A DNA stretch of 5,947 nt from Nanobdellota archaeon (GTDB lineage Archaea; Nanobdellota; Nanobdellia; Pacearchaeales; GW2011-AR1): assembly GCA_018825865.1 (NCBI GenBank), contig JAHKAF010000011.1, positions 1-5,947 of the forward strand, written 5' to 3'. Within the stretch, counting starts at the first letter, position 1. The number at the start of each line of letters is the position of its first letter. The notes under the pieces were generated by a model. It did not search any database and was not told the origin of the DNA. It saw nothing but the letters and a program-made list of their open reading frames with translations. A program made the translations under genes and the position numbers. Positions 1 to 5,686 of this stretch are shown here, piece after piece.

Positions 1-7
1 ATAAAAA

Positions 8-1294
8 ATGGCTAAAGAAAAACCAAACATGAATGTTGTTTTTGTCGGTCATGTCGACGCTGGAAAATCAACAATAGTTGGACAATTAATGTTCCAGTCA
101 GGTGCTGTTTCTGAACAGGAAATGAAAAAGCTTCGGGAAGAAGCTCAAAAACATGGTAAAGTTGGTTTTGAATTCGCGTATATTATGGATCATATTAAAG
201 AAGAAAGAGAAAGGGGAGTTACAATTGACTTGGCATATAAAAAGATTATGACACAGAAATGGCAGATAACAATCATTGACGCGCCAGGACACAGAGACTT
301 TGTTAAAAACATGATTACTGGTGCTTCGCAGGCAGATTCAGCATTCTTGGTAATCGCTGCTCCTGCAGGAGTCCAGCCTCAAACAACAGAACATTTATGG
401 CTGTTAAGAACAATGGGTGTAAAGAACCTTTGTGTGGCGATTAATAAAATGGATGCTGTAGATTACAAGGAAGAAAAATATAATCAAGTCAAAGAAGATG
501 TAGGAAAATTACTGCAAGGAGTTGGAATCAAACCTGAACAAACGAATTTTATTGCGTGCTCTGGATTATTAGGACAGAATATTTTTAAGAAATCAGATAA
601 GATGCCTTGGTATAAGGGACCTACAATTTTAGAACAGATGGATTTGTTCCCTGCGCCTGACTCACCAAAAGAGCTTCCTATGAGAATGCCAGTTCAAGAT
701 GTTTATGAAATTACTGGTATAGGAACAGTTCCTGTTGGAAAAGTTGAAACAGGAGTTATGAAAGTTGGGCAGAAAGTTATAGTCCTTCCAGGAAGAACAG
801 GAAAAGGAATTGCAGGCGAGTTGAGAACAATTGAAGCCCACCATGAACAATTAAAAGAAGCAGATGCAGGAGACAATGTCGGAGTTAATATTAGAGGAGT
901 CGGTAAAAAAGATATTGCAAGAGGGGACGTTATTTGCGACGCTGCAAAACCAATCTCAATTGTAGAAGAATTCCTTGCAACAATAACAGTTATCAATCAC
1001 CCAACAGTTTTAGCAAAAGGATACACTCCAGTATTCCACGTGCACACTGCTCAGGTGCCTTGCCAATTCGTAGAGTTAATTGCACAGATTGACCCAAGAA
1101 CTGGTGAAACAATAAAGGCAAATCCTGATTTCTTGAAGAATGGGGATACTGCGAAAGTGAGAATTAAGCCAGTAGGAAACTTAGCTTTGGAAACTCAAAA
1201 GGAAAATCCATACATGAGCAGATTCGCAATTAGAGATGCTGGTGCAACAGTTGCAGCAGGAATGTGCACTGAGATTGTTAAGAAGAAAAATTAA
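8..1294 (+). CDS. tuf: Translation elongation factor EF-1A (archaeal EF-Tu homologue)
   Basis: GTPase that delivers aminoacyl-tRNA to the ribosomal A site in the cytoplasm. The 428 residues match the usual family length. The G domain shows the P loop GHVDAGKST (residues 14-22), switch I KEERERGVTID (64-74), the G3 motif DAPGH (91-95) and the G4 motif NKMD (146-149). The G5 region reads ACSGLLGQN (183-191). Domain II begins around MRMPVQDVYEITGIGTVPVG, and the C-terminal barrel carries GYTPVFHVHTAQ and RFAIRDAG. The start is the first ATG; only 7 bases lie upstream, so its RBS and promoter cannot be judged. Oddities: the usual His of GHVDHGKS is Ala, and the widely conserved (G/P)QTREH reads PQTTEH (124-129). 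The segment before it is short and EF-Tu-like, lacking the longer insertion of most archaeal and eukaryotic EF-1A. The gene after it is not rpsJ (S10), which often follows tuf in archaea. Function is near certain from the motifs. Confidence 0.97.
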   Translation: MAKEKPNMNVVFVGHVDAGKSTIVGQLMFQSGAVSEQEMKKLREEAQKHGKVGFEFAYIMDHIKEERERGVTIDLAYKKIMTQKWQITIIDAPGHRDFVKNMITGASQADSAFLVIAAPAGVQPQTTEHLWLLRTMGVKNLCVAINKMDAVDYKEEKYNQVKEDVGKLLQGVGIKPEQTNFIACSGLLGQNIFKKSDKMPWYKGPTILEQMDLFPAPDSPKELPMRMPVQDVYEITGIGTVPVGKVETGVMKVGQKVIVLPGRTGKGIAGELRTIEAHHEQLKEADAGDNVGVNIRGVGKKDIARGDVICDAAKPISIVEEFLATITVINHPTVLAKGYTPVFHVHTAQVPCQFVELIAQIDPRTGETIKANPDFLKNGDTAKVRIKPVGNLALETQKENPYMSRFAIRDAGATVAAGMCTEIVKKKN

Positions 1295-1355
1295 ACAAGT
1301 AAAACCCTAAACAGCGAGGGAAAAGAGTTCTGATGAGATAAGGAGATAAAATAAT

Positions 1356-1598
1356 ATGGTAGGGATTATGAGAGAAATTAAAGAAAAAATTCAAAAAAGT
1401 ATCGCTTATCTTGAATTATTTGACCCCCTTGTAGAAGAAGTTAAAATACCTAATTTAGGTCAATCAGATGCCCAATCCTTGGAATCTAACCTTAAAGCTT
1501 CAGGAGATGTTTTATTGAGAAAGGAAGTTGGTGTTAACATAGAATCTGATGGAAAATTAACTAATTCTTATACTTTAATTCTTAGAAGAAAGGATTAA
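1356..1598 (+). CDS. Unrecognised 80-residue protein downstream of EF-1A
   Basis: I do not recognise a family. The protein starts with a charged, probably helical stretch (MREIKEKIQKSIAYLELF, residues 5-22) and continues with alternating hydrophobic residues that suggest beta strands (VEEVKIP, VGVNIES, YTLILRRKD). There is no signal peptide, membrane helix, cysteine or metal motif. The start at 1356 is favoured because AGGAG at 1341-1345 lies 10 nt upstream; Met5 (ATG at 1368) is an alternative but has no well-spaced SD. It lies 61 nt after EF-1A with no clear TATA box or T tract between, so co-transcription with EF-1A is plausible. It is not ribosomal protein S10. Codon use resembles its neighbours, which together with the SD supports a real gene. 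Confidence 0.62.
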   Translation: MVGIMREIKEKIQKSIAYLELFDPLVEEVKIPNLGQSDAQSLESNLKASGDVLLRKEVGVNIESDGKLTNSYTLILRRKD

Positions 1599-1640
1599 TT
1601 AGTTTAATAGATGGCAGGTATATTCTTAACAACCCATGAA

Positions 1641-1688
1641 CAATCCTGACGTCGTCGGATTGTGAGCCACTAATCTCGCGAAGCGAGC
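1641..1688. repeat. Two-hairpin repeat element, copy 1
   Basis: The first hairpin pairs CAATCC (1641-1646) with GGATTG (1657-1662). GAC (1648-1650) with GTC (1654-1656) can extend it past a bulged T. The second hairpin is a perfect CTCGC-GAA-GCGAG (1675-1687). A GAGCCAC spacer joins the two. A related copy lies at 4975-5024 on the same strand, with about 35 of 50 aligned columns identical. The element begins 43 nt after the 80-residue gene, so it could be part of its 3' end, a processing or termination structure, a small RNA or a dispersed REP-like repeat. The strand of action is not known. Confidence 0.6.
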
Positions 1689-1714
1689 AATTTCAAAATT
1701 TGAATAACCGAATA

Positions 1715-1723
1715 TTTTATAAA
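1715..1723 (+). promoter_or_regulatory. TATA-like box, possible dnaG distal promoter
   Basis: TTTTATAAA preceded by ACCGAATA has the form of an archaeal TATA box. A start about 25 nt downstream would fall near 1745-1750 and give dnaG a leader of about 145 nt, consistent with the SD seen before dnaG. The rest of the gap (1724-1847) is AT-rich and shows no gene. Confidence 0.45.
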
Positions 1724-1772
1724 CCAGCTTTCTAATAAATTACCAGTAGAAAGATATCATTAGATTATTATA

Positions 1773-1787
1773 TCACTTCACTTCACT
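1773..1787. repeat. Short tandem repeat (TCACT)x3
   Basis: Three exact copies of TCACT stand in a pyrimidine-rich stretch of the presumed dnaG leader, followed by a degenerate TTCA. It is too short to assign a role and may be replication slippage. Confidence 0.5.
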
Positions 1788-1847
1788 TTCATTTTAGCTT
1801 TATGCTATTTTTAGTGGATTAGACTGAAGAGAAAGGTATTTTTCTAA

Positions 1848-1867
1848 ATAAAATCTTAAGATTTTAT
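1848..1867. promoter_or_regulatory. Perfect 20-bp palindrome upstream of dnaG
   Basis: The half site ATAAAATCTT is followed directly by its exact reverse complement, with no spacer. The right half contains TTTTAT and runs into a TATA-like TTTTATAC (1862-1869) centred about 25 nt before the dnaG ATG. The site could therefore be an operator overlapping a proximal dnaG promoter, where a dimeric regulator would compete with TBP. With no loop it is a poorer RNA hairpin than a DNA-binding site. No regulator gene is visible in the window. Confidence 0.45.
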
Positions 1868-1890
1868 ACAATTAAATAAGGAAATAAAAC

Positions 1891-3060
1891 ATGGCAAAAA
1901 TAAGTCCAGTATCGATAAAATACATGATACATGCGAATTTTGTAGCTGAAGGTGCACTTGAAAAACCAGATGTAATTGGAGCTATCTTTGGGCAGACAGA
2001 AGGTTTGCTTGGAGCTGAATTGGAAATGCGGGAATTGCAGAAAGAAGGAAAAATTGGAAGAATAGAAGTTAGTTTGCAAAGAAGAGACAAAAGAACAGAG
2101 GGAGTTATTAAAATTCCTACTGCTTTGGACCAATCCGAGACAACTCTAATCGCTGCTGCAGTTGAGACAATTGAAAGAATGGGTCCTTCTGATTCTCAAA
2201 TAGAAGTAGAAAGAATCGAAGATGTCAGAGGTAGCAAGAAAGATTATATCGTTGAAAGAGCCAAGAGATTAATGCAACAAATTGAAGGTTCAACAGATTC
2301 AAGGGAAATCTCAAATGAGATTAAGGATTCTGCAAAAACTGCGGGGATTAGCGAGCACGGAAAAGGCAAGCTTCCTTGCGGAGACCTTTCAGGAAAAGAA
2401 ATAATTGTGGTAGAAGGAAGAGCAGATGTGTTGAACCTGATGAGAAGCGGCGTCAATAATGTAATAGCAATGAATGGTACAAAACTTCCTGAGGAAATCA
2501 AAGAATTAGGTAAAACTAAAGAGATTACTTTATTTATTGACGGAGATAGAGGAGGAAAATTAATCGCGCAAAATGTTGTTGATAATGCAAATGTGAAATA
2601 TATTGTAGTTGCTCCTGATGGAAAAGAAGTAGAAGAACTGACAGGAAAGGAAGTTCTAATGAACTTGAGAAAGAAAGTTTCTGTAAATGAGTTTTTTTCA
2701 CGAGGGGGTTCTTTCAGACCAAGAGAAATTCAGGAACCAAGAGAAGAGAAAGAAGAATCAAAACCAAAAGCATTTGAAATAACTGAAGAAGATAAAGAAA
2801 AACTTAAAGAGCTTTCAAAAGAAAACGAGGGAAGCGGAAGGGCAATTCTATTGGATGACAAATTCAATGAGATGCGACAGGTTTCAGTAAAAGGTTTGAA
2901 TAGTGCATTAAGAAGAGGGCAGGAAAATCCTTCAATAATTATAATTGACGGAACAGTAACCAGCTCTCTAATCAGTGCTGCAGAAGAAGCAAGGTGTCAG
3001 GTAATTGTTGCTAAGAATTTCGCAACAACAGATACCAAGATAAAACTTTTAAGTTTATAA
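1891..3060 (+). CDS. dnaG: Archaeal DnaG, TOPRIM-domain primase-like protein and exosome subunit
   Basis: Archaeal DnaG has a TOPRIM catalytic domain. In characterised archaea it is mainly a subunit of the RNA-degrading exosome, which it joins through Csl4, and it also shows primase activity in vitro. In this 389-residue protein the N-terminal domain opens with SPVSIKYMIHANFVAEGALEKPDVIGAIFGQTEGLLG, characteristic of the family. The TOPRIM core spans about residues 168-245, with catalytic Glu175 in VVEGRADV and the acidic pair Asp217/Asp219 in IDGDRGG, followed by APDGKEVEELTGKEV. A charged linker rich in Glu, Lys and Arg (about 275-312) leads to a C-terminal domain (about 315-389) matching the family's tail. 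Bacterial zinc-finger and helicase-binding domains are absent, as expected. AAGGA (1878-1882) sits 8 nt before the ATG and fixes the start. No exosome gene is adjacent; the gene appears monocistronic, closed by the hairpin at 3147-3174. Confidence 0.96.
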   Translation: MAKISPVSIKYMIHANFVAEGALEKPDVIGAIFGQTEGLLGAELEMRELQKEGKIGRIEVSLQRRDKRTEGVIKIPTALDQSETTLIAAAVETIERMGPSDSQIEVERIEDVRGSKKDYIVERAKRLMQQIEGSTDSREISNEIKDSAKTAGISEHGKGKLPCGDLSGKEIIVVEGRADVLNLMRSGVNNVIAMNGTKLPEEIKELGKTKEITLFIDGDRGGKLIAQNVVDNANVKYIVVAPDGKEVEELTGKEVLMNLRKKVSVNEFFSRGGSFRPREIQEPREEKEESKPKAFEITEEDKEKLKELSKENEGSGRAILLDDKFNEMRQVSVKGLNSALRRGQENPSIIIIDGTVTSSLISAAEEARCQVIVAKNFATTDTKIKLLSL

Positions 3061-3077
3061 TTGGTTTTATCTTGATG

Positions 3078-3103
3078 TCCTTCGCCTCGAAGAAGTCAAA
3101 GGA
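3078..3103. other. Small imperfect hairpin after dnaG
   Basis: TCCTT (3078-3082) can pair with AAGGA (3099-3103); alternatively CTTCG (3080-3084) pairs with CGAAG (3088-3092) around CCT. It lies 17 nt past the dnaG stop. Its reverse complement (CCTTTGACTTCTTCG...) faintly recalls the start of the two-hairpin repeat, but too weakly to call a third copy. Confidence 0.3.
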
Positions 3104-3146
3104 TACGAATATAAAATTACTTAGTCTTTAATTTTTAATTTTAATC

Positions 3147-3174
3147 GGGGGGCTTTTGCCCCTTTTTATTTTTT
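3147..3174 (+). terminator. GC hairpin plus T-tract terminator of dnaG
   Basis: GGGGC (3149-3153) and GCCCC (3158-3162) form a perfect stem around a TTTT loop, followed at once by T5-A-T6 (3163-3174). This has the bacterial intrinsic terminator layout. In archaea the U tract alone can terminate, so the stem may add efficiency or protect the 3' end. It is 86 nt past the dnaG stop and separates dnaG from the surface protein gene. Confidence 0.8.
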
Positions 3175-3265
3175 ACAAAACTTCAAACAATCTCTAGAAT
3201 TCTTTCACCCACTGCCCAGACACTCAGTTAATCTAAATGTAACTTTGTAATTACGACAATAGAAA

Positions 3266-3277
3266 TCTTTATAAAGA
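3266..3277 (+). promoter_or_regulatory. TATA box of the surface-protein gene
   Basis: TCTTTATAAAGA is a 12-bp palindrome holding a strong archaeal TATA box (TTTATAAA), with purine-rich AGAAA upstream that could act as BRE. A start about 25 nt downstream (near 3297) would give a leader of about 38 nt that includes a TTTTTTGGGG stretch. No other gene lies between the dnaG terminator and this site. Confidence 0.65.
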
Positions 3278-3335
3278 AAATCTACGCTGTTAAACCAACA
3301 AAAAACAAAGTTTTTTGGGGAATTAAATTTAAAAA

Positions 3336-4562
3336 ATGACAATGGAAATGAAAAACCTTATGGTTTTTTTCCTGACAATTGCAAGTGTTTTGTTCTTAGT
3401 GACTACTGTTAGTGCTGCCCAAATTGCAGATATCTATTCTGTTGAAGTTGATGGAGCATATGCTCTTGACGGTGACGTGAGCGTCCTTGCTGGAGAAACA
3501 ATATCTGTAAAGGTATTCTTCGACGCACTTCAAGATGCTTCTAACGTGAAAGTTAAAGTAGAGCTTGAAGGGGACAAAGTTGACGTTGACGCAACAACAT
3601 CTGTTTTTGATGTAGAGCAAAATTTGAGTTATAAGAAAACACTGAATCTTAAGGTTCCTTATGAACTTAAAGATGAAGTTAGTAATGACTTGACTCTTAA
3701 CATAAAGATTTGGAACGGCGATCACAGAACAGATGAAGAAATTACTTTAAGAGTTCAGAGACCTTCGTACAATGCAGCAGTTATGGCAGTAAGCACAGTT
3801 CAGAGAGTTGACGCTGGAGAAACATTGCCAGTAGATGTTGTCCTGAAAAACACAGGTTACAACTATCTTGATGACTTGTATGTAACTGTAAAAATTCCAG
3901 AGCTTGGTGTTGAAAGAACATCTTACTTCGGAGATTTAATTGCAGTCGAATGTACTGACGATAATGTGGCTGGATGTGACGAGGACGACGAAGACACTAT
4001 GAGAGGAAGATTCTATCTTGAAATCCCTTATGGTGCTAAAGCTGGGGTCTACAATCTTGAAGTAGAAGTTAAGAACGACGACACAATGAATAACGTTGTT
4101 AAGCAAATTGTAATCGACAATGATTTTTCAAACAATGTTGTTGTAACTAGCACAAGAAAGACTTTTGCCGCAGGCCAAGATACTGAGTATCAGCTATTAC
4201 TTGTAAACCCAACAGATAAGTTGAAAGTTTACAGAGTTGTTCCAGAATCAAGCAGCGACCTAAGCGTAGACGTTAGCGAATACGTTATGGCTATTCCTGC
4301 AGGTTCAAGTAAAACAGTTAGTGTTATTGCAAACGCAAGAGCAAACGGAGAATACAACTTTAATGTTAATGTATTCTCAGGTGAAGAGCTTGTGAGCATA
4401 GTAACTCTTACTGCAAACGTGACTGGTAGTTCAATAGCAAACCCTGTAGTTGTTCTGACAATTATTCTGGCAATAATTTTCTTAGTATTGCTTGTTGTAT
4501 TAATTGTCTTACTTGGGAAAAAACCGGAAAAAACTGAAGAATTCGGAGAAAGCTACTACTAA
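3336..4562 (+). CDS. Secreted, C-terminally membrane-anchored protein with Ig-like beta domains
   Basis: A 408-residue predicted surface protein of unknown specific function. A Sec-type signal peptide covers about residues 1-27/28 (hydrophobic LMVFFLTIASVLFLVTTVSAA). The exterior part contains about three beta-rich segments (roughly 36-142, 145-265 and 270-364) with repeated V-A-G-E-T/S openings (SVLAGETISVKV, RVDAGETLPVDVVLKNTG, FAAGQDTEYQLLLVNPT). This style is seen in CARDB-type and other archaeal Ig-like domains. A single helix at about 370-393 is followed by a short tail (KKPEKTEEFGESYY), giving a type I topology. Cys206 and Cys214 flank an acidic stretch (CTDDNVAGCDEDDED) that could be a disulfide loop or bind cations. 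Sequons occur at Asn96 and Asn361. No catalytic motif is seen. ATG codons at residues 1, 3 and 5 make the exact start uncertain; no well-placed SD is present. S-layer or adhesion roles are guesses. Confidence 0.85.
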   Translation: MTMEMKNLMVFFLTIASVLFLVTTVSAAQIADIYSVEVDGAYALDGDVSVLAGETISVKVFFDALQDASNVKVKVELEGDKVDVDATTSVFDVEQNLSYKKTLNLKVPYELKDEVSNDLTLNIKIWNGDHRTDEEITLRVQRPSYNAAVMAVSTVQRVDAGETLPVDVVLKNTGYNYLDDLYVTVKIPELGVERTSYFGDLIAVECTDDNVAGCDEDDEDTMRGRFYLEIPYGAKAGVYNLEVEVKNDDTMNNVVKQIVIDNDFSNNVVVTSTRKTFAAGQDTEYQLLLVNPTDKLKVYRVVPESSSDLSVDVSEYVMAIPAGSSKTVSVIANARANGEYNFNVNVFSGEELVSIVTLTANVTGSSIANPVVVLTIILAIIFLVLLVVLIVLLGKKPEKTEEFGESYY

Positions 4563-4565
4563 CCT

Positions 4566-4590
4566 CTTTTATTTTTTTATTTTATTTTTT
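4566..4590 (+). terminator. T-rich terminator of the surface-protein gene
   Basis: Directly after the stop codon the strand carries runs of T broken only by single A residues (T4, T7, T4 and T6). There is no GC stem. T-rich tracts of this kind terminate archaeal RNA polymerase, and it separates this gene from the next, which has its own strong SD. Confidence 0.65.
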
Positions 4591-4612
4591 GTGGCTTTCC
4601 GATTCTTACTTC

Positions 4613-4620
4613 GGAGGTGA
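4613..4620 (+). promoter_or_regulatory. Near-perfect Shine-Dalgarno GGAGGTGA
   Basis: The sequence is fully complementary to the conserved UCACCUCC at the 3' end of 16S rRNA and lies 4 nt before the ATG at 4625 (7 nt from GGAGG). It decides the start of the next gene. CCGA (4599-4602) could pair with TCGG (4611-4614) and partly cover it. No clear TATA box was found just upstream, where the T tract lies. Confidence 0.8.
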
Positions 4621-4624
4621 GGAG

Positions 4625-4870
4625 ATGACGAAGATGAAAAATCGAGATAAACAAAAACTAGAAACAAGCCTATATTGTTTAGCAGTAAAGACTGCACAAT
4701 CTTTTTATGCAGGAGATACTCTCACGTACCTTCAGGAGAATCTTCCCGAATTATTAAGGATGACATTGAAATCAACAGAAGTTTTAGGAACTAAAGAAGT
4801 TGCTAGAATAAAAAGGATAGCAAGAGAAGGGGTTGTATTTGACAGATTATTATTTGAGCCTAATAAATAG
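4625..4870 (+). CDS. Unrecognised 81-residue helical protein
   Basis: I do not recognise the family. After a basic N-terminus (MTKMKNRDKQK) the chain looks almost entirely helical: LETSLYCLAVKTAQSFYAG, LTYLQENLPELLRMTLKS and TKEVARIKRIAREGVVFDRLLF. Gly and Asp turns fall between the helices. Net charge is mildly basic. There is one cysteine, no membrane segment and no signal peptide. The start at 4625 is chosen because of the GGAGGTGA ribosome site; an upstream in-frame TTG at 4589 lies in the T tract and is unlikely. A second ATG at 4634 is less well spaced. It follows the surface protein gene but a terminator-like tract separates them, so joint transcription would need read-through. The strong SD and a neighbour-like codon use support expression. 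A small helical DNA-binding or adaptor protein is possible, but nothing in the sequence demonstrates it. Confidence 0.72.
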   Translation: MTKMKNRDKQKLETSLYCLAVKTAQSFYAGDTLTYLQENLPELLRMTLKSTEVLGTKEVARIKRIAREGVVFDRLLFEPNK

Positions 4871-4874
4871 CTCA

Positions 4875-4892
4875 CAACGAGTTGCTCGATTG
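4875..4892 (+). other. Hairpin just after the 81-residue gene
   Basis: CAACGAG (4875-4881) pairs with CTCG plus TTG (4885-4892) around a TTG loop, leaving one bulged A. It starts 5 nt past the stop codon. No T tract follows, so it is more likely a 3'-end stabilising structure than an intrinsic terminator. The next 80 bases (4893-4974) are AT-rich and show nothing else. Confidence 0.4.
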
Positions 4893-4974
4893 ATATAAAC
4901 TGATAACAAAAATAACAGGTTAAGTTACTCAACGGATTATATTAAGTTATTTTATTAATAACCTCTCCAGCAAA

Positions 4975-5024
4975 GAAGCCTGACAGCTTCGGATTCGAGG
5001 CCACCTATCCTCGCAAAAACGAGC
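4975..5024. repeat. Two-hairpin repeat element, copy 2
   Basis: Related to 1641-1688, sharing CCTGAC, TCGGATT, GCCAC, TCGC and CGAGC blocks in the same order and strand. In the position equivalent to the first stem, GAAGCC (4975-4980) faces GGATTC (4991-4996) with one mismatch. The outermost pair has switched from C-G to G-C between copies. An alternative perfect GAAGC/GCTTC stem is also available. The second stem is CTCG (5010-5013) with CGAG (5020-5023), and its loop is longer than in copy 1. The element abuts the pcm stop codon and shares one base with it, between two convergent genes, so it could serve as a 3' structure for pcm, for the 81-residue gene or for both. Confidence 0.58.
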
Positions 5025-5635
5025 TATCTCTCAACAAACCGCACAAAAACAAACCCTGGAATCTTCTCAATCACTTTAAACTTATCTTTTACTCTTTTAA
5101 TTGCAGTCAGAGTTTGTTCATATCTTGAACCAACAGGAGCCACGAGGATTCCGTCTTCTTTTAATTGTGAAAGAACTTTGTCTGGGACTTTCTCACAACC
5201 TGCACTGATTAATATTCTATCTAACGGAGATTCCTCTTCCAACCCATCAGCCCCGTTTCGGTTGTAAATCTTAACATTATAATCTCTCAAATTATCTCTT
5301 GATTTCTCAGCCAACTCTTTTACTATCTCAATTCCAAAAACTTCGCCTTTCTTTCCAACAATTTCTGAAAGCAAAGCCAGAACATAACCACAACCAGAAC
5401 CTATCTCAAGAACCCTCTGCCCTTTCTTCAAACCAAGCAACTCCAACATCGTCGCTATTGTATAAGGTTGTGAAATCGTCTGCCCGTATCCAATAAGCAA
5501 AGCAATATCTTCATAAGCCCTTTCTCGCAAAGACTGCAAAACAAAATCCTCTCGACTAACTTTTGAAAACGCGTTGAGGATTTGCCTCGAGAATCCTTTT
5601 TTTCTTAATGATGAAATAAGTTTGGATTTGTTCAT
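5024..5635 (-). CDS. pcm: Protein-L-isoaspartate O-methyltransferase
   Basis: Repairs proteins by transferring a methyl group from S-adenosylmethionine to the carboxyl of isoaspartyl residues formed by ageing; cytoplasmic. The 203 residues are close to the usual length of about 210. The family block GYGQTISQPY (residues 49-58), which forms part of the substrate site, is intact. The SAM motif I reads VLEIGSGCGY (75-84), followed by GEVFGIEIVKELAE (97-110) with the acidic residue expected to contact the SAM ribose. The post-motif strand reads ILISAGCEKVP (141-151) and then LKEDGILVAPVG (158-169). The start ATG has no SD. A TTTAAA box centred about 25 nt upstream suggests a leaderless mRNA. The gene is convergent with the 81-residue gene and divergent from the truncated gene at 5745. 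No sign of truncation. Confidence 0.95.
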   Translation of the reverse strand: MNKSKLISSLRKKGFSRQILNAFSKVSREDFVLQSLRERAYEDIALLIGYGQTISQPYTIATMLELLGLKKGQRVLEIGSGCGYVLALLSEIVGKKGEVFGIEIVKELAEKSRDNLRDYNVKIYNRNGADGLEEESPLDRILISAGCEKVPDKVLSQLKEDGILVAPVGSRYEQTLTAIKRVKDKFKVIEKIPGFVFVRFVER

Positions 5636-5656
5636 CTATATTATAAGATATAAATC

Positions 5657-5662
5657 TTTAAA
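5657..5662 (-). promoter_or_regulatory. TATA-like TTTAAA box for pcm, possibly bidirectional
   Basis: TTTAAA is self-complementary and centred about 24.5 nt before the pcm ATG, the spacing expected for a leaderless archaeal transcript. Another candidate, TATAAA at 5649-5654, lies too close (about 16 nt) for a leaderless start. On the + strand the same TTTAAA is about 26 nt before an ATG at 5686. Confidence 0.45.
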
Positions 5663-5686
5663 AAACTTGATGATTATAATCCAAAA

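Noticed and set aside
703..996. Open frame of 97 codons on the minus strand
   Set aside because: It lies wholly inside EF-1A, whose motifs are unambiguous; it is a low-complexity antisense shadow.
1330..1336. CTGATGA resembling a C box of an archaeal C/D guide RNA
   Set aside because: No CTGA D box or paired C'/D' motifs at suitable spacing follow, and the region leads into an SD and start codon.
3078..3103. Possible third copy of the two-hairpin element, inverted
   Set aside because: Only short blocks (CCT, TGAC, TTCG) match and the second hairpin is missing, so chance is a sufficient explanation.
3396..3725. Open frame of 109 codons on the minus strand
   Set aside because: It is antisense to the surface protein gene, which has a signal peptide, promoter and membrane anchor; no SD or family motif supports the antisense frame.
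4589..4624. In-frame TTG start that would extend the 81-residue protein by 12 residues
   Set aside because: The TTG lies inside the terminator-like T tract with no SD, and the ATG at 4625 has a near-perfect one.
4917..4964. AGGTTA and TAACCT as distant inverted repeats
   Set aside because: Only 6 bp with a gap of about 36 AT-rich bases; not significant.
4991..5005. GGATTCGAGGCCACC resembling a tRNA T arm
   Set aside because: The flanking bases do not form the 5-bp T stem, and no acceptor, D or anticodon arm is found. The segment is better explained by the two-hairpin element.
5299..5496. Open frame of 65 codons on the plus strand
   Set aside because: It is antisense to the conserved SAM-binding core of pcm and has a low-complexity composition.
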